Assembly (NCBI RefSeq): GCF_039522365.1
Contig: NZ_BAAADJ010000063.1
Coordinates: 1-64,000, forward strand
Length of the DNA stretch: 64,000 bases
DNA from: Bacillus carboniphilus
GTDB taxonomy: Bacteria > Bacillota > Bacilli > Bacillales > JC228
Direction: 5' to 3'
Positions 16,360 through 25,287 of the stretch are shown piece after piece. The notes beneath the pieces are model-generated. The model did not search any database. It was not told where the DNA came from and was given only the letters and a program-made list of their open reading frames with translations. Position 1 is the first letter of the stretch, and each line of letters starts with the position of its first letter. A program made the position numbers and the translations under genes.

Positions 16360-17358
16360 TTATTCTAGGTATTCTGCGATGTCGTCCCATTCAGACTTTA
16401 GTTCTACACCTTGTTCTTCTGCTGCTTTCTTATTAAGAACAAGTTTAAGGTTCTGCGGTACTTGAACAGGAATATCTGCTGGACTCTTACCATTATTAAG
16501 GATGTCGACTGCCATTAAACCAGCTTCGTAACCAATATCATAATAATCAAAGCCATATGCACCGAATGCCCCACGTTCAACAGAATCAAATTCTCCTGCT
16601 AACATAGGAATATCTCTTTCATTTGCAACAGATACAACACTTTCTAAAGCAGAAACAACTGTGTTATCCGTAATGATATAGAACGCGTCAATTTTTCCAA
16701 CAAGTGATTCAGCGGCCTGCTTAACTTCTGATGAATTGCTCACTGTAGCTTCTACTGCTTCTAAGCCAAGCTCAGATAATAATTCTTTTATAGAGTTAAC
16801 TTGTGAAACTGAGTTTGTTTCACCAGAGTTATAGACTAAACCAACATTACTTGCTCCTAGCTCGTCTTTGATAAATTTAAGCGTATTTGGAATCGCTTCT
16901 GGGTGTAAATCCATTGTCCCCGTAATATTACCACCAGGCTCTTCTAATGAGGGAACTAACTCAGAACCAACTGGATCTGTAACAGATGTAAATACAATCG
17001 GAATATCCTTTGTCGCAGCTAGTGCTGTTTGCGCACTTGGTGTAGCATTTGCGAAAATTAAATCAACACCAGAACTCACAAAGTTTTGAGCAATCGTTGT
17101 ACTAAGGGAGGGATCCCCCTGGGCAATTTGCAAATCATATGTAGCATCTATTCCTTTATCTTCTAAAGCCTTTTTGAAACCTTCTACTGCTGCATCTAAG
17201 GATGGATGTTCAGCAATTTGGGTAACCCCAATTGTAAAAGTTTTTCTATCAGTCTTTGTATCTGTTCCATCTCCATTGCTTGATTGACTACCACAACCTG
17301 CCAAAATTAACATCGTTGCTAACATCAAAAAGCCAACCCATTTTCCCATTTTCAACAT
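16360..17358 (-). CDS. ABC transporter substrate-binding lipoprotein (TrpX-like)
   Basis: The 332-residue product has a signal peptide ending in LILAGC, giving lipidated Cys22. The mature part is a two-lobed periplasmic-binding fold of the ABC_sub_bind group (PF04392): KTFTIGVTQIAEHPSLDAAV, then FANATPSAQTAL, then AYGFDYYDIGYEAGLMAVDI. Members of this group are predicted to bind aromatic amino acids, and many stand behind T-boxes. I see no T-box here; the upstream region instead carries the paa-type operator motif. It is the first gene of the importer operon. Confidence 0.88.
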   Translation of the reverse strand: MLKMGKWVGFLMLATMLILAGCGSQSSNGDGTDTKTDRKTFTIGVTQIAEHPSLDAAVEGFKKALEDKGIDATYDLQIAQGDPSLSTTIAQNFVSSGVDLIFANATPSAQTALAATKDIPIVFTSVTDPVGSELVPSLEEPGGNITGTMDLHPEAIPNTLKFIKDELGASNVGLVYNSGETNSVSQVNSIKELLSELGLEAVEATVSNSSEVKQAAESLVGKIDAFYIITDNTVVSALESVVSVANERDIPMLAGEFDSVERGAFGAYGFDYYDIGYEAGLMAVDILNNGKSPADIPVQVPQNLKLVLNKKAAEEQGVELKSEWDDIAEYLE

Positions 17359-17420
17359 TGTATTTTCCCCCTTATAGAAGTTAGTTTGTAACCGTTTTCA
17401 CCCTGATGATTCCAACTATT

Positions 17421-17449
17421 TGACGTATTTTTTTGGTTACGTTATTTTA
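17421..17449 (-). promoter_or_regulatory. Operator-like element before the ABC importer operon
   Basis: TGACGT (17421-17426) and ACGTTAT (17439-17445) are the same half-sites as at the paaA and Phe operon promoters, but spaced 12 bp, not 7. A -10-like TAAAAT (minus, 17444-17449) sits at the same offset as in those promoters. A further inverted pair, TTACG and CGTAA, overlaps it. I find no convincing -35. Confidence 0.45.
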
Positions 17450-17515
17450 TCGTAATGTTAACATCAACTCTTATAGGTCGTCAATTTGTTTTTGGAAAGT
17501 TGAAAAAATTTAAAA

Positions 17516-17539
17516 TAGACTAACTTAACTGTTAGTCTA
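17516..17539 (-). terminator. Hairpin at the end of the flavin oxidoreductase gene
   Basis: TAGACTAAC and GTTAGTCTA form a perfect 9-bp stem with a 6-nt loop overlapping the stop codon of the minus-strand gene. It is followed by TTTTAAATTTTTT. Confidence 0.7.
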
Positions 17540-18482
17540 CTATTTTATTTAATAGAGATGTCGCCTCCTTTAACTCATTCATCATCGAATTTAATAATTC
17601 CTGGACTGTTGGTAAGTCTTTGATTAAACTTGCAATCTGACCACTATTCATAAACCCTTCTACTTCGTTTCCTTCCATGGCACCCTTTAGGTGATACGTT
17701 TCACTCGTTAATGATGCCCACTCTTCAGCGGTTAGCTGTTCCTTTTCTTTTTCTAGCATTTTTTCCGCAAAGGGAGATTTCAGCACCCTTCTAACACGTC
17801 CAACTTTTCTTCCTAAAATAACAGTAGCATCATCCTGTGCCTCTACTATTTTTTGTTTATAGATATCAGAAAAAGGAGCATCTTGAGTGGCAACAAAACG
17901 AGTCCCCATTTGAACACCTTGTGCACCTAATGTCAGCATTGCTGCAAGACTTCTTCCATTACTAATGCCACCTGCTGCTACAACCGGAACCTCAACCGCA
18001 TCTAGAAGCTGAGGGATAAGAGTTAGCGTTGTTAACTCCTGAGGTGAATTGATCCCCGCTGCTTCATATCCTTCCCCGATAATAGCATCTGCCCCCGCTT
18101 CACTAGCCTTCACTGCTTGGCGAACATTTCCGACTACAACAAGCACTTTCACTCCATGCTCATGAAGTTTTGGAATAAACGGAGCAGGATTTCCTGCAGA
18201 GAGTGTCACAACCGGAACCTTGTGATTCAAAACAAGCTGCAGCATCTCTTTTGGAAACTCATTCACCGAAATCGGTACATTCACGCTAAATGGTAGATTC
18301 GTTTGCTTCTTTGTTTCAATGATCCTTCTTTCAACCTCATCAGGATCAAGCGTCCCCACACCTAACGTCCCAAGTCCACCTGCATTTGACACTGCAGCTG
18401 TAAGCTTAGGGTGACTGATATTCCCCATCCCCCCTTGAATAATGGGGTATTGTATATCTAGTAATCTACAAAGATCGTTCAT
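17532..18482 (-). CDS. FMN-dependent oxidoreductase, nitronate monooxygenase/FabK-like
   Basis: The 316-residue product is a TIM barrel of the 2-nitropropane dioxygenase/FabK family. It shows the N-terminal QYPIIQGGMGNISHP, the FMN-phosphate segment VVAAGGISNGRSL, and ALGAQGVQMGTRFVAT, close to the usual family motif. The position that usually reads EAGGH in nitronate monooxygenases is YEAAGINS, so the catalytic His is missing. Denitration of nitronates is therefore doubtful; an enoyl-reductase-like or other NAD(P)H reaction is possible. It lies between the importer operon and a divergent gamma-carbonic-anhydrase gene. Confidence 0.8.
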   Translation of the reverse strand: MNDLCRLLDIQYPIIQGGMGNISHPKLTAAVSNAGGLGTLGVGTLDPDEVERRIIETKKQTNLPFSVNVPISVNEFPKEMLQLVLNHKVPVVTLSAGNPAPFIPKLHEHGVKVLVVVGNVRQAVKASEAGADAIIGEGYEAAGINSPQELTTLTLIPQLLDAVEVPVVAAGGISNGRSLAAMLTLGAQGVQMGTRFVATQDAPFSDIYKQKIVEAQDDATVILGRKVGRVRRVLKSPFAEKMLEKEKEQLTAEEWASLTSETYHLKGAMEGNEVEGFMNSGQIASLIKDLPTVQELLNSMMNELKEATSLLNKIVD

Positions 18483-18713
18483 TTCTATGATTCTCCTTTA
18501 TCTTTGGTTGTGGGAAGGTTCCCGTTTTCCACTTCAGTACGTCAAAACGAGCACTCGTCTTATCTTCTAGCTCCAGTTCCAACTTCATCTCCCTAAAACC
18601 GGCACTTGATTCTCATTCCCCGAGCACCAGATTTTATCGAAGCTCCGGATAATATTCTCTTATGTTATAATTTTCATATATTTACGACTATTAGTGCTTA
18701 AGGAGGAACTAAT

Positions 18714-19241
18714 ATGATTATTCCTTTAAATGGACAAAAGCCTTCGATTCATCCTTCGGTATTCATTGCGCCAGGTGCTCACATCATTGGTGAAGTTGAA
18801 ATTGGTGAGAACTCAAGTGTCTGGTTTAACTCCGTCCTCCGTGGCGATGAAGGGCCTATTCAAATCGGGAAACGTTGCAATGTTCAAGATAACTGCACAT
18901 TACACCTTTACGAAGGCTTCCCACTTATTCTAGAAGATGAAGTATCTGTTGGGCATAATGCCATTCTGCATGGCTGTAAAATCAAAAAAGGTTCACTTGT
19001 GGGAATGGGTGCTACGGTTTTAGACGGAGTGGAAATCGGTGAAGAATGTCTCATTGGTGCAAACAGCTTCGTTCCATCCGGTAAAAAAATCCCACCACGT
19101 TCTCTTGTACTCGGTTCCCCAGCGAAAGTCGTTCGTGAATTAACCGATAAGGACCTGGAAATGCTTCGGATGACCGTTCGGGTTTATGAAGAAAAAGCCA
19201 AACAGTTTAAAGAGCAACTCTCACAACAAAATCAAGAATAA
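18714..19241 (+). CDS. Gamma-carbonic anhydrase family protein (PaaY/YtoA-like)
   Basis: The 175-residue product is a left-handed beta-helix with many hexapeptide turns (IGEVEIGENSSVWFNSVLRG onward) and a C-terminal alpha-helix. The zinc-ligand histidines are visible in CTLHLYEG and SVGHNAILHG. Members include true carbonic anhydrases and PaaY, a thioesterase encoded with phenylacetate genes. Its place inside this cluster makes the PaaY role plausible but not proven. It is the only plus-strand gene between 6 and 34 kb. The ribosome site is AAGGAGGA. Confidence 0.8.
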   Translation: MIIPLNGQKPSIHPSVFIAPGAHIIGEVEIGENSSVWFNSVLRGDEGPIQIGKRCNVQDNCTLHLYEGFPLILEDEVSVGHNAILHGCKIKKGSLVGMGATVLDGVEIGEECLIGANSFVPSGKKIPPRSLVLGSPAKVVRELTDKDLEMLRMTVRVYEEKAKQFKEQLSQQNQE

Positions 19242-19254
19242 TATGTAAATAAAA

Positions 19255-19302
19255 AGCCGGCTATATCCGGGCGGCAAAAGCCCAAATCTTTTTAGCTGGC
19301 TG
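19255..19302. terminator. Possible bidirectional terminator
   Basis: AGCCGGCTA (19255-19263) and TAGCTGGCT (19293-19301) form a stem with one G-U pair and a long loop. It lies just past the plus-strand gene and has weak A/T tracts on either side. Confidence 0.4.
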
Positions 19303-19420
19303 TTATTACATATTTGATTTACCATTGTGGCTTTCCAACCTTTTGGATAGTCACTTCTTTTTTATGACCTGGTTTTTCTAATCCTGCTCTGAAACTTAAG
19401 CATAAAACCCAAACCTACAT

Positions 19421-20317
19421 TTAATCCTCAACAATCAAAGGATGATGAAACACATCATACTCCTTGTCTTTTCTCTTAATCTCATTCCCCTCACGAAACA
19501 CTTCTTCGAAGAAACGACTAGCTGGTTCAGCCAACTCTTTGTAGTAATCACCAAAGAGAGTGGCCGCATGTTGCCCTAGCCATTTTTCAGGGAGAAGCTC
19601 TTCCGGGAGACCTGGGTCATTAAATAAAAACTTCCGATACTCATGAACCAGCTTTGTTCTTTCTACAAAGCATTCAGCGTCTGTCATTTCACCTTTTTGA
19701 ATCTTATTTTTATCAATGACGTACTTCTGGCTATACTCAGCAATAAACTGTTCATATTTAACATTGATCTCTGTTAAATCCCAGCATTCTTTCACGAGCC
19801 GGCTATTTTCATGAGGCCCCTCGTATTCGGTTATAAAATAATGTACGTGGTCATGGATATCATATTTGTCCATAAGAGCATATACTTGTTTGGTCAAGTC
19901 ATTCGGAGAAATCCAACAGCTATTGGAAATCGTTCCGAAGCCACTCCAGACCAATTCTTTTCGCAGTTCATCCCGGATACTTCTTTTTTCCTCTGGAATG
20001 GAATAAATCAGCATTCTCCACTTTTGGTCCCAGTTATCAGGCTTTAGCTTAAAAATTCGGTTAGCGGCCTCATCCATTCTTTCAACACCACGTTTGGATA
20101 AGAAGTAATAACTCTTATTCCCTTCCTTTCGAGACTGCACCCAGCCTTGCTTATTCATTCTTGAGATGGCAGCACGAACGGATTGTTCATTGTGACCAAA
20201 TTCTTTTAAAAGACGAATGAGGCTACCAATCCAGATTTCACTACCATAGTGACGAACATAATCCCCATATAGAGTAAATATCATTGATCTTGTATTAAAA
20301 CTGCTGTTCATATACAA
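19421..20317 (-). CDS. paaX: Phenylacetate repressor PaaX
   Basis: This transcriptional repressor is expected to be released from DNA by phenylacetyl-CoA. The 298 residues match the PaaX layout. An N-terminal winged helix (SMIFTLYGDYVRHYG, then NEQSVRAAISRMNKQGWVQSRKEGNKSYYFLSKRG) carries the recognition helix. A central Cas2-like domain follows (WDQKWRMLIYSIPEEKRSIRDELR) and then a C-terminal effector domain. It is the last gene of the paaH-thiolase-crotonase operon. It is the natural candidate to bind the TGACGT-N7-ACGTTAT elements in this window, though a regulator encoded elsewhere could do so. Confidence 0.93.
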   Translation of the reverse strand: MYMNSSFNTRSMIFTLYGDYVRHYGSEIWIGSLIRLLKEFGHNEQSVRAAISRMNKQGWVQSRKEGNKSYYFLSKRGVERMDEAANRIFKLKPDNWDQKWRMLIYSIPEEKRSIRDELRKELVWSGFGTISNSCWISPNDLTKQVYALMDKYDIHDHVHYFITEYEGPHENSRLVKECWDLTEINVKYEQFIAEYSQKYVIDKNKIQKGEMTDAECFVERTKLVHEYRKFLFNDPGLPEELLPEKWLGQHAATLFGDYYKELAEPASRFFEEVFREGNEIKRKDKEYDVFHHPLIVED

Positions 20318-20374
20318 ACTTCCTTTACTTTCAAGTCCTAAAAATTCTACTATATTTAGGCATGATTATCCAAT

Positions 20375-21151
20375 TTATTTCCCTTGAAAGTTTGGTTTTC
20401 GTTTCTCTGCAAAAGCATCAAGTGCTTCCAGACGATCTTGCGTTGGAATCGTTACTTCATAGGCATTGGATTCAATATCCAGACCCGAGTGTAAGTCTAC
20501 ATTCATTCCTTTTTGAATCGCAAACTTAGCTTGTTGAATGGCAATTGGTCCGTTCTGTAGCATTTCACCAGCGAACTCTTCACAAGCAGGAATAAGATCT
20601 TCTCGATTCACTACCTTTGTTAAAATGCCTAATGAAAGGGCAGTCTCCGCATCGAATTTACGTGCAGTCAATATAAGTTCCTTCGCCTTCGCTTCTCCAA
20701 TAAGACGAGGTAGTCTTTGTGTTCCACCTGCTCCAGGAATAATCGCCCAACCAACTTCGGTTAGACCCATCACTGCTTCCTTGACGGCAATACGGAAGTC
20801 ACAAGCTAACATCAATTCAAACCCGCCCCCGAATGCATAGCCATTTACAGCAGCAATCGTTGGCTGCGGAAGGTCTGCGACAGACTGGAATACAGATTTT
20901 ATTTTATAAACATTTCTTCTAACCTGATCTTCCGTTAATGTCTTTCTTTCCTTTAAGTCAGCACCTGTACTGAATGATTTTTCCCCAGCTCCAGTAAACA
21001 CAACCACTCGAATCTCTGAGTTACTACGGATGGACTCCGTTAACTCTCCCAATTCAACCAGTGTTTCATAGTTAAAACAGTTCATCGCTTCAGGACGGTT
21101 CAACGTTACATAACCAATCCCATTTTTCACTTCCAGTAATAGGTTTTTCAT
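20375..21151 (-). CDS. Enoyl-CoA hydratase/isomerase (crotonase)
   Basis: The 258-residue crotonase has both oxyanion-hole segments (FSTGADLKER and GYAFGGGFELMLACDF) and both catalytic glutamates (GGGFE and GLTEVGWAIIPGAGGTQ), so it should act as a hydratase. In the phenylacetate route three crotonase steps are needed and three such genes are present. This one may be the oxepin-CoA hydrolase or the 2,3-dehydroadipyl-CoA hydratase; sequence alone does not decide. The ATG at 21151 has AGGGGGACC before it. It follows the thiolase gene by 11 nt. Confidence 0.85.
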   Translation of the reverse strand: MKNLLLEVKNGIGYVTLNRPEAMNCFNYETLVELGELTESIRSNSEIRVVVFTGAGEKSFSTGADLKERKTLTEDQVRRNVYKIKSVFQSVADLPQPTIAAVNGYAFGGGFELMLACDFRIAVKEAVMGLTEVGWAIIPGAGGTQRLPRLIGEAKAKELILTARKFDAETALSLGILTKVVNREDLIPACEEFAGEMLQNGPIAIQQAKFAIQKGMNVDLHSGLDIESNAYEVTIPTQDRLEALDAFAEKRKPNFQGK

Positions 21152-21162
21152 CTCAGGTCCCC

Positions 21163-22365
21163 CTACTCTACATTTTCTACAATCGTGGCAATTCCTTGTC
21201 CGACACCGATACACATCGTGGCTAGACCGAATTGAACTTGCTTACGTTTCATTTCATAAATAAGTGTGGTTAAAATCCGTGCACCACTTGCTCCAAGTGG
21301 ATGACCATATGCAATGGCACCACCATTTACGTTTACTTTTTCCGGGTCCAACTCTAGCTGTTTCATACATTCGATAGATTGAGAGGCAAAGGCTTCATTC
21401 AACTCGATTAACCCAAGGTCAGAGGTTTGTAGTCCTGCGCGTTTCAACGCTTTTCTAGACGCATAGATTGGTCCGAGACCCATGACGGCGGGCTCTAAAC
21501 CTGCTACCGCAGAAGCCTTGAATTTTGCCAATGGTTTTAACCCTAGTTCCTTCGCTTTTTCAGCTGTCATCAGAAGTAAAGCGGCTGCTCCATCATTTAC
21601 GCCAGATGCATTCCCAGCCGTTACGGTTCCATCGGTAAAAATAGGTCGTAGCTTCGCGAGTGCTTCCAGTGATGTTTCAGGCCTTGGATGTTCATCTGTA
21701 TCAACGATTGTAACAGCACCCTTTCTACCTGTTACCTCGACTGGTACAATTTCTTCCTTCATTCGGCCAGATTCTATCGCATGCTTTGCTTTCATTTGAC
21801 TAGAGAAAGCAAACTGATCCTGCTCTTCTCTACTAATATGGTAACGTTTTGCCACATTCTCCGCCGTCTCTGGCATTGAATCGGTTCCGTACATTTCGGC
21901 AAGCTTGGCATTTACAAATCTCCAGCCAATGGTTGTGTCAAACATCTCCATGTTACCACGTGGAAACTCACTTTCCGGTTTTCCCATTACGAAAGGAGCT
22001 CTCGTCATACTTTCGGTTCCACCGGCAATCATGATGTCCCCTTCACCAACCATCAGGGCACGAGCCGCATAATTAACGGCATCTAGACCAGAACCACAAA
22101 GACGATTGATGGTCGTTCCGGCAACTTCTATCGGTAAACCTGCTAGTAATGAAGACATACGAGCAACATTTCGATTGTCTTCTCCTGCTTGGTTCGCATT
22201 TCCTAAAATGACTTCCTCAATTTGGTCTGCAGGAAGATTGGGGTTTCTTTTAATCAATTCTTTAATAACAATCGCACCCAAATCATCCGGTCTTACACTC
22301 TTCAGCGCTCCCTTGTATCGACCAATTGGTGTTCGAATCGCATCTACTATAACAACTTCTCGCAT
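21163..22365 (-). CDS. paaJ: Thiolase, 3-oxoadipyl-CoA type (PaaJ/PcaF-like)
   Basis: It cleaves 3-oxoadipyl-CoA and 3-oxo-5,6-dehydrosuberyl-CoA to succinyl-CoA or C6 and acetyl-CoA, if the paa assignment is right. The 400 residues hold the nucleophilic Cys in [11 protein letters not shown], the His in [16 protein letters not shown], and the C-terminal Cys in TMCIGVGQG. The N-terminus ([20 protein letters not shown]) resembles PaaJ/PcaF thiolases. It is placed between the hydroxyacyl-CoA dehydrogenase and a crotonase gene, with 11-nt gaps on both sides, so they form one operon. Confidence 0.87.
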   Translation of the reverse strand: MREVVIVDAIRTPIGRYKGALKSVRPDDLGAIVIKELIKRNPNLPADQIEEVILGNANQAGEDNRNVARMSSLLAGLPIEVAGTTINRLCGSGLDAVNYAARALMVGEGDIMIAGGTESMTRAPFVMGKPESEFPRGNMEMFDTTIGWRFVNAKLAEMYGTDSMPETAENVAKRYHISREEQDQFAFSSQMKAKHAIESGRMKEEIVPVEVTGRKGAVTIVDTDEHPRPETSLEALAKLRPIFTDGTVTAGNASGVNDGAAALLLMTAEKAKELGLKPLAKFKASAVAGLEPAVMGLGPIYASRKALKRAGLQTSDLGLIELNEAFASQSIECMKQLELDPEKVNVNGGAIAYGHPLGASGARILTTLIYEMKRKQVQFGLATMCIGVGQGIATIVENVE

Positions 22366-22376
22366 TCTGTGTCCTC

Positions 22377-23234
22377 CTATTCTCTATCGGTGTAATCATA
22401 GACTCCTTTACCAGTCTTTCTACCGAGTCTACCCGCTTTCACATATTGAATGAGTAGTGGTGCAGGACGATATTTCTCACCTAATGTTTTATGTAAGTAT
22501 TCAAGGTTATTCAATCTAGTATCAAGCCCGACTAAATCCCCTAGTTCAAACGGCCCCATTGGATAATTGAGTCCTAGTTTAATAGCTTTATCAATTTCCT
22601 CAGCGGTCCCAACACCTTCTTGAAGCATGTAAAAAGCTTCATTTCCTACAAGTGTGCTAATTCGACTTGTAACGAACCCAGGAAATTCATTAACGACGAC
22701 GGTTTCCTTACCCATTTTCGTTGCGACTTCCTGAGCAACCTTTGCTGTTTCGTCACTTGTTTCGAGACCTTTAATAATCTCAACTAATGGCATTTTATGG
22801 ACCGGGTTGAAAAAGTGCATCGCAATGACACGCTCTGGCCTTTTAGTAAACGAAGCGATTTCGGTCGGACTCATCGTTGACGTATTAGTAGCGAAGTAAG
22901 CATTCTCACCCGCATGATGATCTATCGTCTCAAAAACTGATTGTTTGATTTTTATATTCTCTGGGACAGCCTCAATGATTAAGTCAGCTTTGCTAGCTGA
23001 AGTCTCCAATTGAGTTGTATAATGCAGTCGACTCTTGGACTCTTCCATTTTTTCTGGAGTTAGTTTTCCTCTTTCTACACCTTTTTGAAAAATAATGTTA
23101 ATTTCCTTTTCTGCACTTCGGATGGCTTCTTCTTTAATATCGACAAGTTCTACATCAAACCCACCAACTGCTGATACGTAAGCAATTCCGCGTCCCATGA
23201 CACCAGAGCCGATGACTGTAATACGTTGAACCAT
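22377..23234 (-). CDS. paaH: 3-hydroxyacyl-CoA dehydrogenase (PaaH-like)
   Basis: This NAD-dependent enzyme oxidises 3-hydroxyadipyl-CoA in the paa route and is close to 3-hydroxybutyryl-CoA dehydrogenase. The 285 residues have the Rossmann motif GSGVMGRGIAY (about 7-17). The catalytic His-Glu pair lies in MHFFNPVHKMPLVEI and the C-terminal dimer domain in NYPMGPFELGDLVGLDT. The ATG at 23234 is preferred: TTGAGGTG lies just before it, while a GTG three codons upstream overlaps that site. It heads the paaH-paaJ-crotonase-paaX operon. Its promoter must lie in or beside the repeat array upstream. Confidence 0.87.
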   Translation of the reverse strand: MVQRITVIGSGVMGRGIAYVSAVGGFDVELVDIKEEAIRSAEKEINIIFQKGVERGKLTPEKMEESKSRLHYTTQLETSASKADLIIEAVPENIKIKQSVFETIDHHAGENAYFATNTSTMSPTEIASFTKRPERVIAMHFFNPVHKMPLVEIIKGLETSDETAKVAQEVATKMGKETVVVNEFPGFVTSRISTLVGNEAFYMLQEGVGTAEEIDKAIKLGLNYPMGPFELGDLVGLDTRLNNLEYLHKTLGEKYRPAPLLIQYVKAGRLGRKTGKGVYDYTDRE

Positions 23235-23270
23235 TGTTTTCACCTCAATTTAATTTTTCGGTAATTTTGC

Positions 23271-23645
23271 CGGACAGAGGATCCGTTATTTGGTCAAAAT
23301 CAGCTAATTTTCTTACTTTCGCGGACAGAGGCTCCGTTATTTATTAAAATCCTGCTATTAAAGGACCAAAATCGGGCCAATAACGGAACCTGGGTCCGCT
23401 TCCCCCCTAAAAACTGCACTTTTTACACAAATAGGGGAACGTGTGTCCGGCCCAGGGGTTTCACGGACAGAGGATCCGTTATTTGGTCAAAATCAGCTGA
23501 TTTTCTACCTTTCACGGACAGAGAATCCGTTATTTATTAAAATCCAGCCATTAAATGACCAAAATCGGGGCAATAGCGGAACCTGGGTCCGCTTCACCCT
23601 CAAAAACAGCACTTTTTACACAAATAACGGAACGTGTGTCCGCCA
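23271..23645. repeat. Two 193-bp repeat units of four inverted 20-bp motifs
   Basis: Unit 1 starts at 23271 and unit 2 at 23464, a period of 193 bp. Each unit has two copies of CGGAC-N6-CCGTTATTT followed by two inverted copies (AATAACGG-N6-GTCCG), separated by A/T-rich spacers. Motif 1 can pair with motif 4 and motif 2 with motif 3. The same family, with the same 193-bp period and opposite orientation, lies at 55071-55443. The array occupies the gap between the terminator of the aldehyde dehydrogenase operon and paaH. Confidence 0.9.
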
Positions 23646-23693
23646 AAGTAAACCTCTAGCCCTCTCAGCACCTACACAACAATATGCGCAAAA

Positions 23694-23722
23694 GGCGAGC
23701 ACCCCGAATCCGAGTTGCTCGC
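23694..23722 (-). terminator. Terminator of the paaA operon
   Basis: GGCGAGCA (23694-23701) and TGCTCGC (23716-23722) form a GC-rich stem around a 14-nt loop with internal pairing. CTTTTG follows on the minus strand. It lies about 27 nt after the aldehyde dehydrogenase gene. Confidence 0.6.
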
Positions 23723-23748
23723 ACTTTTCCTTTATCTTGAGACTTCTC

Positions 23749-25269
23749 TTACAAACCAAACGGATTTAAAGGCTTTGGTCCAAAGTAAGAAAGGACACTC
23801 TTTGTTTCTGTATATAAGTCTAGCGTTTCTATACAAAGCTCACGGCCGAATCCGGATTGTTTATAACCACCGAATGGCGTTCCAGGGAAGGCTGAGAATG
23901 GTGTGTTCACCATTACGATACCCGCTCTGATTTCGTTTGCCACGCGAGTCGCACGAGCATGATCCTTCGTCCAAACCGCTGAGCCTAGACCATATTCTGA
24001 GTCATTCGCTAAACCAAGGACTTCTCTTTCATCCTTGAACTTCATCACGACTACAACGGGTCCGAAGATTTCTTCACGAACGACTTTCATATCATGGTTT
24101 ACATCAGCGATTACAGTTGGCTCATACCAGTATCCATTTTCATAGCCTTCTACCTTAGCTGGCTTTCCACCTGCTAACACAGTCGCACCATCTTGGATAG
24201 CGGATTGCACATAACCATCGATCGTTTCAAGCTGATCTTGGCTGATGATAGCCCCAACATGAGTGCCAGCATCTAAAGTATTACCAAGCTTTAAGCGCTT
24301 TGTTTTTTCAACAAACTTCTCCATGAACTCTTCATAGATATCTTCATGAACATATAATCTTGAACGAGCTTCACAGGATTGACCTGTATTATAGAAGATA
24401 CCGAAAAGAGATCCATCTACAGCTGCATCCACATCTGCATCATCAAACACGATATTTGGTGACTTCCCACCTAACTCTAGAGTCACACGTTTTAAAGTTT
24501 GAGACGCCTTTGCCATGATGTCTTTTCCAATTGGAGTGGAACCAGTAAAGGCTACTTTATCCACATGTGGGTGCTCTACTAAGTAGTTACCAATCTTAGA
24601 ACCAGAACCAGGTAGAACGTTGACTACACCTTCAGGAACTCCCGCTTCATGGCAAATTTCAGTTAACACAATCGCCGTTAGTGGCGTTAAGCTTGCAGGC
24701 TTCAAGATAACCGTACACCCTGCAGCAATTGCAGGAGCAATCTTCCAAGCTGCCATCATCAATGGATAGTTCCATGGGATGATTTGAGCACAAACACCAA
24801 CTGGTTCCTTTTGTGTGTAGTTGAAGAATGGGCCAGGCATGTTGTTCACATTCCCTCTGTGACCAACAATCGCTCCAGCGTAAAATTCAAAGTCTTCGAT
24901 TGCTTGCATCACTTGACCTTGTGCTGCAGAAACAGACTTCCCACTGTCTAGAACCTCTAATTCTACTAACTCGTTAAAACGACTTCTCATAATAGAAGCA
25001 ATTTTATTGATGACGCGAGCACGCTTACCTACCGGGAAACGCTTCCATTTTCCTTTATCAAACGCCTGTCTTGCCGCTTGAACCGCGCGTTCTGCATCTT
25101 CAATTGATGCTTTAGCAACGGTTGCTACCGCTTCACCAGTAGCCGGGTTATATGTAGTGTAGGTTTCTCCAGAAACACTCTCCACTCTTTCTCCACCGAT
25201 AATGAGTGAATAGTGCTCTCTTTTAACTGGTAGGACTTCCATCTTGTTTTGATCTTTAACTGTTGCCAT
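23749..25269 (-). CDS. NAD(P)-dependent aldehyde dehydrogenase
   Basis: The 506-residue soluble dehydrogenase has the catalytic Asn (IIPWNYPLMM), the general-base Glu (LELGGKSPN) and the nucleophile Cys (NTGQSCEARSR). As last gene of the paaABCD operon it is best placed to oxidise the ring-opened semialdehyde (3-oxo-5,6-dehydrosuberyl-CoA semialdehyde). In Proteobacteria that step is done by PaaZ, an aldehyde dehydrogenase fused to a MaoC hydratase. No MaoC part is present here, so the ring-opening hydrolase must be a separate protein, as with the PacL-type arrangement. The ribosome site is GGGAGGA. Confidence 0.88.
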   Translation of the reverse strand: MATVKDQNKMEVLPVKREHYSLIIGGERVESVSGETYTTYNPATGEAVATVAKASIEDAERAVQAARQAFDKGKWKRFPVGKRARVINKIASIMRSRFNELVELEVLDSGKSVSAAQGQVMQAIEDFEFYAGAIVGHRGNVNNMPGPFFNYTQKEPVGVCAQIIPWNYPLMMAAWKIAPAIAAGCTVILKPASLTPLTAIVLTEICHEAGVPEGVVNVLPGSGSKIGNYLVEHPHVDKVAFTGSTPIGKDIMAKASQTLKRVTLELGGKSPNIVFDDADVDAAVDGSLFGIFYNTGQSCEARSRLYVHEDIYEEFMEKFVEKTKRLKLGNTLDAGTHVGAIISQDQLETIDGYVQSAIQDGATVLAGGKPAKVEGYENGYWYEPTVIADVNHDMKVVREEIFGPVVVVMKFKDEREVLGLANDSEYGLGSAVWTKDHARATRVANEIRAGIVMVNTPFSAFPGTPFGGYKQSGFGRELCIETLDLYTETKSVLSYFGPKPLNPFGL

Positions 25270-25287
25270 GATTGATTCCTCCCTTAA

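Noticed and set aside
17359-17520. T-box before the TrpX-like gene
   Set aside because: I find no T-box sequence or specifier stem; the region instead carries operator half-sites.
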